The notes under the pieces were generated by a model, which did no database searches, was not told where the DNA came from, and was given only the letters and a program-made list of their open reading frames with translations. The translations under genes and the position numbers were made by a program. From Porphyrobacter sp. AAP82 (GTDB lineage Bacteria > Pseudomonadota > Alphaproteobacteria > Sphingomonadales > Sphingomonadaceae), in the NCBI RefSeq assembly GCF_000331285.1, contig NZ_ANFX01000022.1, positions 1-64,000 on the forward strand: 64,000 bases of DNA. The letters run 5' to 3'. This document shows, piece after piece, positions 61,683-64,000 of this stretch; positions within the stretch are counted from its first letter, which is position 1, and every line of letters starts with the position of its first letter.

Positions 61683-62741
61683 ATTCCTGAACGGGTCTAT
61701 CTCGACCACGCCGCCACCAGCCCCCTGCGCCCCGAGGCGAAGGCGGCGATGGAGGAGGGATTTCGCCTGTGGGCAAACCCCTCCAGCCCCCATGCCGAAG
61801 GCCGCCGCGCCCGCGCCGCGCTGGAGGATGCGCGCGAGCGGATCAAGGGGATGCTGGGGTGGGAAGGCGAGCTGATCTTCACCTCCGGCGCGAGCGAGGC
61901 GCTGTGGATTGCCCTCAACCGCGCGAAGGTGGAGCGCAGGATTGTGAGCGCGGTCGAGCATGATGCGGTGTTCCGGGCGGCGCCGGATGCGGAGGTTGTG
62001 GCCATCGGGGACGGGGGGCTGCCGGACATCGCGGCGATGCTCGACGCAATCGAAACGGGCCCTCCGGCGATCGTCGCCATGCAGACCGTCAACTCGGAGA
62101 CAGGTGGGGTGGTGATCAACCTCCCCGGCCGAAGCAATGCCGTTGGCGAGGCTCTCGCTCGCACGGGCAGCCTGCTGCTTGCCGATTGCTCGCAGTCGGC
62201 CGGCAAGCTCCCCCTCCCGTGGGCTGACATGGCCGTCGTTTCCGCGCACAAGTTTGGCGGCCCCATCGGTATCGGTGCCCTGCTGATTAGGGATTTCGCG
62301 ATGCTTGCGCCGATTGGTGGACATGAGCGGGGCTACCGGCAGGGCACAGAGAACATGCCGGGTGCACTCGGAATGGCGGCTGCGCTGGAGGCGGGAGGGC
62401 CGGAAAGCTGGGCGACCACGCCGGACCAGCGGACCGATCTTCAGTTGCGCTTCGGCCAGTCCGGAGATTGGAAGCCTCATGGTGCTCACATTGATTACAT
62501 CACAGCGCTGACCCACCCCACCATGAGCGCGCAGGCCCTTCTCATCCGCCTCGATGCCATGGGCTTCGCGGTTTCGGCGGGGAGCGCGTGTTCTTCGGGC
62601 ACCTTGAAGAAAAGCCGCGTGCTCGATGCCTTCGGAGTGCCCGACGACGTTGCCGCGCGCACCATCCGCGTGAGCCTCGGGTGGTCGACCACGCCCGAGG
62701 ATCTCGAGCGGTTCGCGGAGGCGTGGGCTGCGCTATGCTGA
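61683..62741 (+). CDS. Cysteine desulfurase family protein (first of two)
   Basis: A NifS/IscS-type PLP enzyme releasing sulfur from cysteine. VYLDHAATSPLRPEA is the family start; NPSSPHAEGR, FTSGASEALWIAL, the PLP lysine in SAHKFGGPIG and the persulfide cysteine in SAGSACSSGTLKKS follow. There is no ATG or GTG near the family start: the frame opens after a stop at 61638 and the first usable codon is ATT 61683; the first ATG (61749) would delete the conserved LDHAATSP block. The product is about 352 residues, slightly short. It pairs with the second desulfurase, 187 nt on. Confidence 0.87.
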   Translation: MPERVYLDHAATSPLRPEAKAAMEEGFRLWANPSSPHAEGRRARAALEDARERIKGMLGWEGELIFTSGASEALWIALNRAKVERRIVSAVEHDAVFRAAPDAEVVAIGDGGLPDIAAMLDAIETGPPAIVAMQTVNSETGGVVINLPGRSNAVGEALARTGSLLLADCSQSAGKLPLPWADMAVVSAHKFGGPIGIGALLIRDFAMLAPIGGHERGYRQGTENMPGALGMAAALEAGGPESWATTPDQRTDLQLRFGQSGDWKPHGAHIDYITALTHPTMSAQALLIRLDAMGFAVSAGSACSSGTLKKSRVLDAFGVPDDVAARTIRVSLGWSTTPEDLERFAEAWAALC

Positions 62742-62754
62742 ACCCCCCTCGTCT

Positions 62755-62773
62755 CCCCGGACTTGATCCGGGG
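62755..62773. repeat. REP palindrome between the two cysteine desulfurase genes
   Basis: CCCCGGACTTGATCCGGGG is identical to the palindrome at 44131-44149, also followed by CCCCGCTTTC. Next to it (62819-62882) is a third, more divergent copy of the repeat at 44038 and 60562. Confidence 0.8.
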
Positions 62774-62928
62774 CCCCGCTTTCTTGTGTGCGGCACGCCC
62801 TCCGGCGTGCAGTCCTCGGTGCTGTTCCCATCGCTTCGCGACGGGGCACCTGCGGCGCGCGCGCGTGCGCTCGCGGGCCGTCCTGCGGGGGGGCGAGGCT
62901 CTCCCTCTTGTCCATGGGGCGTAAACCC

Positions 62929-64000
62929 ATGATCTACCTCGACTATCAGGCTGCAACGCCGCTCGCCCCCGAAGCGCGCGAGGTGATGCTGCGCTGGCTT
63001 GGCGGGCCGCAGAGCGACACTTTCGGCAACCCCCACAGCCCCCACCGCATGGGCCGCATGGCCGCCGCTGCGGTAGAGACCGCGCGCGAGCGGGTGGCGG
63101 CGCTCCTGCCCGAGGGCGGCAGGCTCGTCTTCACCAGCGGCGCGACCGAGGCGATCAATGCCGCAATCCTCGGCACCCCCGGCGATGTCGTCACCTTTGC
63201 CACGGAACATGCCGCGGTGCTCGATTGCCGGAAGGCGGTCGAAGCGCAGGGGCGGCGCTACACCGTGCTCCCCGTCCACCCCGATGGCCGCGCCGACCTC
63301 GCCGCGCTCGAGGCCGCGATCACGCCGCAGACCGGGCTCGTCGCGGTGATGGCGATCAACAACGAGATCGGGGTCAGGAACCCGCTCGCCCCGGTGGTCG
63401 CCATCGCCCGCAGTGTCGGCGCGCGGGTGCTGGTCGATGCGGTGCAGGCCTATGGCAAGGTGCCGGTCGAGGTCGCGGCCGATTACATCGCGATCAGCGC
63501 GCACAAGGTCCACGGCCCCAAGGGGATCGGCGCGCTTTGGCTCGGTCCCGATGCCCCCGCGCCCGCGCCGCTGCTGCATGGCGGCGGGCAGGAGGGAGGC
63601 CTCAGGTCCGGCACGCTCTCGCCCGCCCTATGTGCAGGCTTCGGCGCGGCGGCGCAGGTGGCGCAGGAGAGCCTGTCCGAACAGATGCTCCACATCGAGC
63701 AGTTGTGGAACATCGCGCGCGAGGCCTTCGCGGGCTGGGAACTGAACGGCAGCGCGGTGGATCGCTGGCACGGCAATCTCAACATCCGGCGCGATGGCCT
63801 GGACGTCGCGCGGCTGATGAGCGATTGCCGCCAGATCATGTTTTCGGCCGGCAGCGCCTGCGCCAGCGGATCGGGCCGGCCGAGCCACGTGCTGCGCGCG
63901 ATCGGGCTGGGCGAGGCCCAGGCCAAGTCCTCTATCCGCCTCGGCTTCGGGCGCTATACCAGCGTCTCGGAGATTGAAACCGCCGCCGCCGCGATTCTCG
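62929..64000 (+). CDS. Cysteine desulfurase (second, partial at the right edge)
   Basis: A second PLP cysteine desulfurase, open to the right edge (357 codons visible). It has IYLDYQAATPLAPEAREVM, the PLP Lys in SAHKVHGPKGIG, and the active-site Cys in SAGSACASGSGRPSHV. It belongs to the IscS/NifS branch, and the visible part covers nearly the whole enzyme. Two adjacent desulfurases followed by suf genes occur in Sphingomonadales, so sufB/C/D may lie beyond the window. The ATG at 62929 has no strong ribosome binding site. Confidence 0.93.
   Translation, partial: MIYLDYQAATPLAPEAREVMLRWLGGPQSDTFGNPHSPHRMGRMAAAAVETARERVAALLPEGGRLVFTSGATEAINAAILGTPGDVVTFATEHAAVLDCRKAVEAQGRRYTVLPVHPDGRADLAALEAAITPQTGLVAVMAINNEIGVRNPLAPVVAIARSVGARVLVDAVQAYGKVPVEVAADYIAISAHKVHGPKGIGALWLGPDAPAPAPLLHGGGQEGGLRSGTLSPALCAGFGAAAQVAQESLSEQMLHIEQLWNIAREAFAGWELNGSAVDRWHGNLNIRRDGLDVARLMSDCRQIMFSAGSACASGSGRPSHVLRAIGLGEAQAKSSIRLGFGRYTSVSEIETAAAAIL

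Overview
The window is GC-rich alphaproteobacterial DNA, most probably from Sphingomonadales, family Erythrobacteraceae (Erythrobacter/Porphyrobacter type). The grounds are gene orders typical of alphaproteobacteria (serC-serA-hisZ-purA; argH-small lipoprotein-lysA; chvI-chvG-hprK-rapZ-EIIA-HPr divergent from pckA), many GTG/TTG starts with 4-nt stop/start overlaps, and a fused malonyl-CoA reductase plus trifunctional propionyl-CoA synthase, a pair known from Chloroflexaceae and from Erythrobacteraceae such as Erythrobacter sp. NAP1. The assignment is from reading only.

Layout. 1-2.9 kb: an edge-truncated secreted protein, queF, and a broken PAS-GGDEF-EAL-PilZ cyclic-di-GMP gene. 3.0-13.4 kb: the main feature, a plus-strand operon for the 3-hydroxypropionate route: propionyl-CoA synthase, malonyl-CoA reductase and an acetyl-CoA carboxylase alpha subunit. 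13.4-19.5 kb: a tightly overlapping minus-strand run (rarA, YjbR-like, lipoprotein, conserved hypothetical, tRNA-Thr, rluE-like, rlmJ, MBL-fold). 19.5-22.1 kb: a PadR regulator with a palindromic operator, a membrane protein, a 4 x 35-bp tandem repeat and a glycosyltransferase. 22.2-31.4 kb: serC with a structured leader, serA, hisZ, RidA, an esterase, purA, an L,D-transpeptidase-like lipoprotein and a winged-helix gene whose promoter carries a GTTC-N7-GTTC SOS box. 31.5-40.7 kb: siroheme synthesis, lysA, LptM-like lipoprotein, argH, TlpA thioredoxin, psd, SDR, tRNA-Val, GNAT, asparaginase, MDR reductase. 40.8-46.4 kb: truA-fmt, recR, a zinc-ribbon protein, def, rmuC, an RNA methyltransferase. 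46.5-53 kb: the PTS-Ntr-like/ChvGI cluster with divergent pckA. 53-60.4 kb: a small EF-hand-like protein, two secreted peptidase-like proteins (HExxH/TPR and DUF885), a cNMP-binding/thioredoxin-reductase-like fusion, DUF3597, TonB. 60.4-64 kb: a palindrome-dense intergenic island with an orphan promoter, an alpha/beta hydrolase and two cysteine desulfurases, the second cut by the window edge; a suf operon probably follows.

How the genes work together. Acetyl-CoA carboxylase, malonyl-CoA reductase and propionyl-CoA synthase would convert acetyl-CoA plus bicarbonate to propionyl-CoA, consuming ATP and three NADPH and fixing one carbon. The remaining steps to succinyl-CoA (propionyl-CoA carboxylase, methylmalonyl-CoA mutase) are not in the window. 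The HPr/EIIA/HprK/RapZ/ChvGI block beside PEP carboxykinase is the usual alphaproteobacterial carbon and envelope-stress signalling module. Several families of palindromic intergenic repeats are scattered through the second half.
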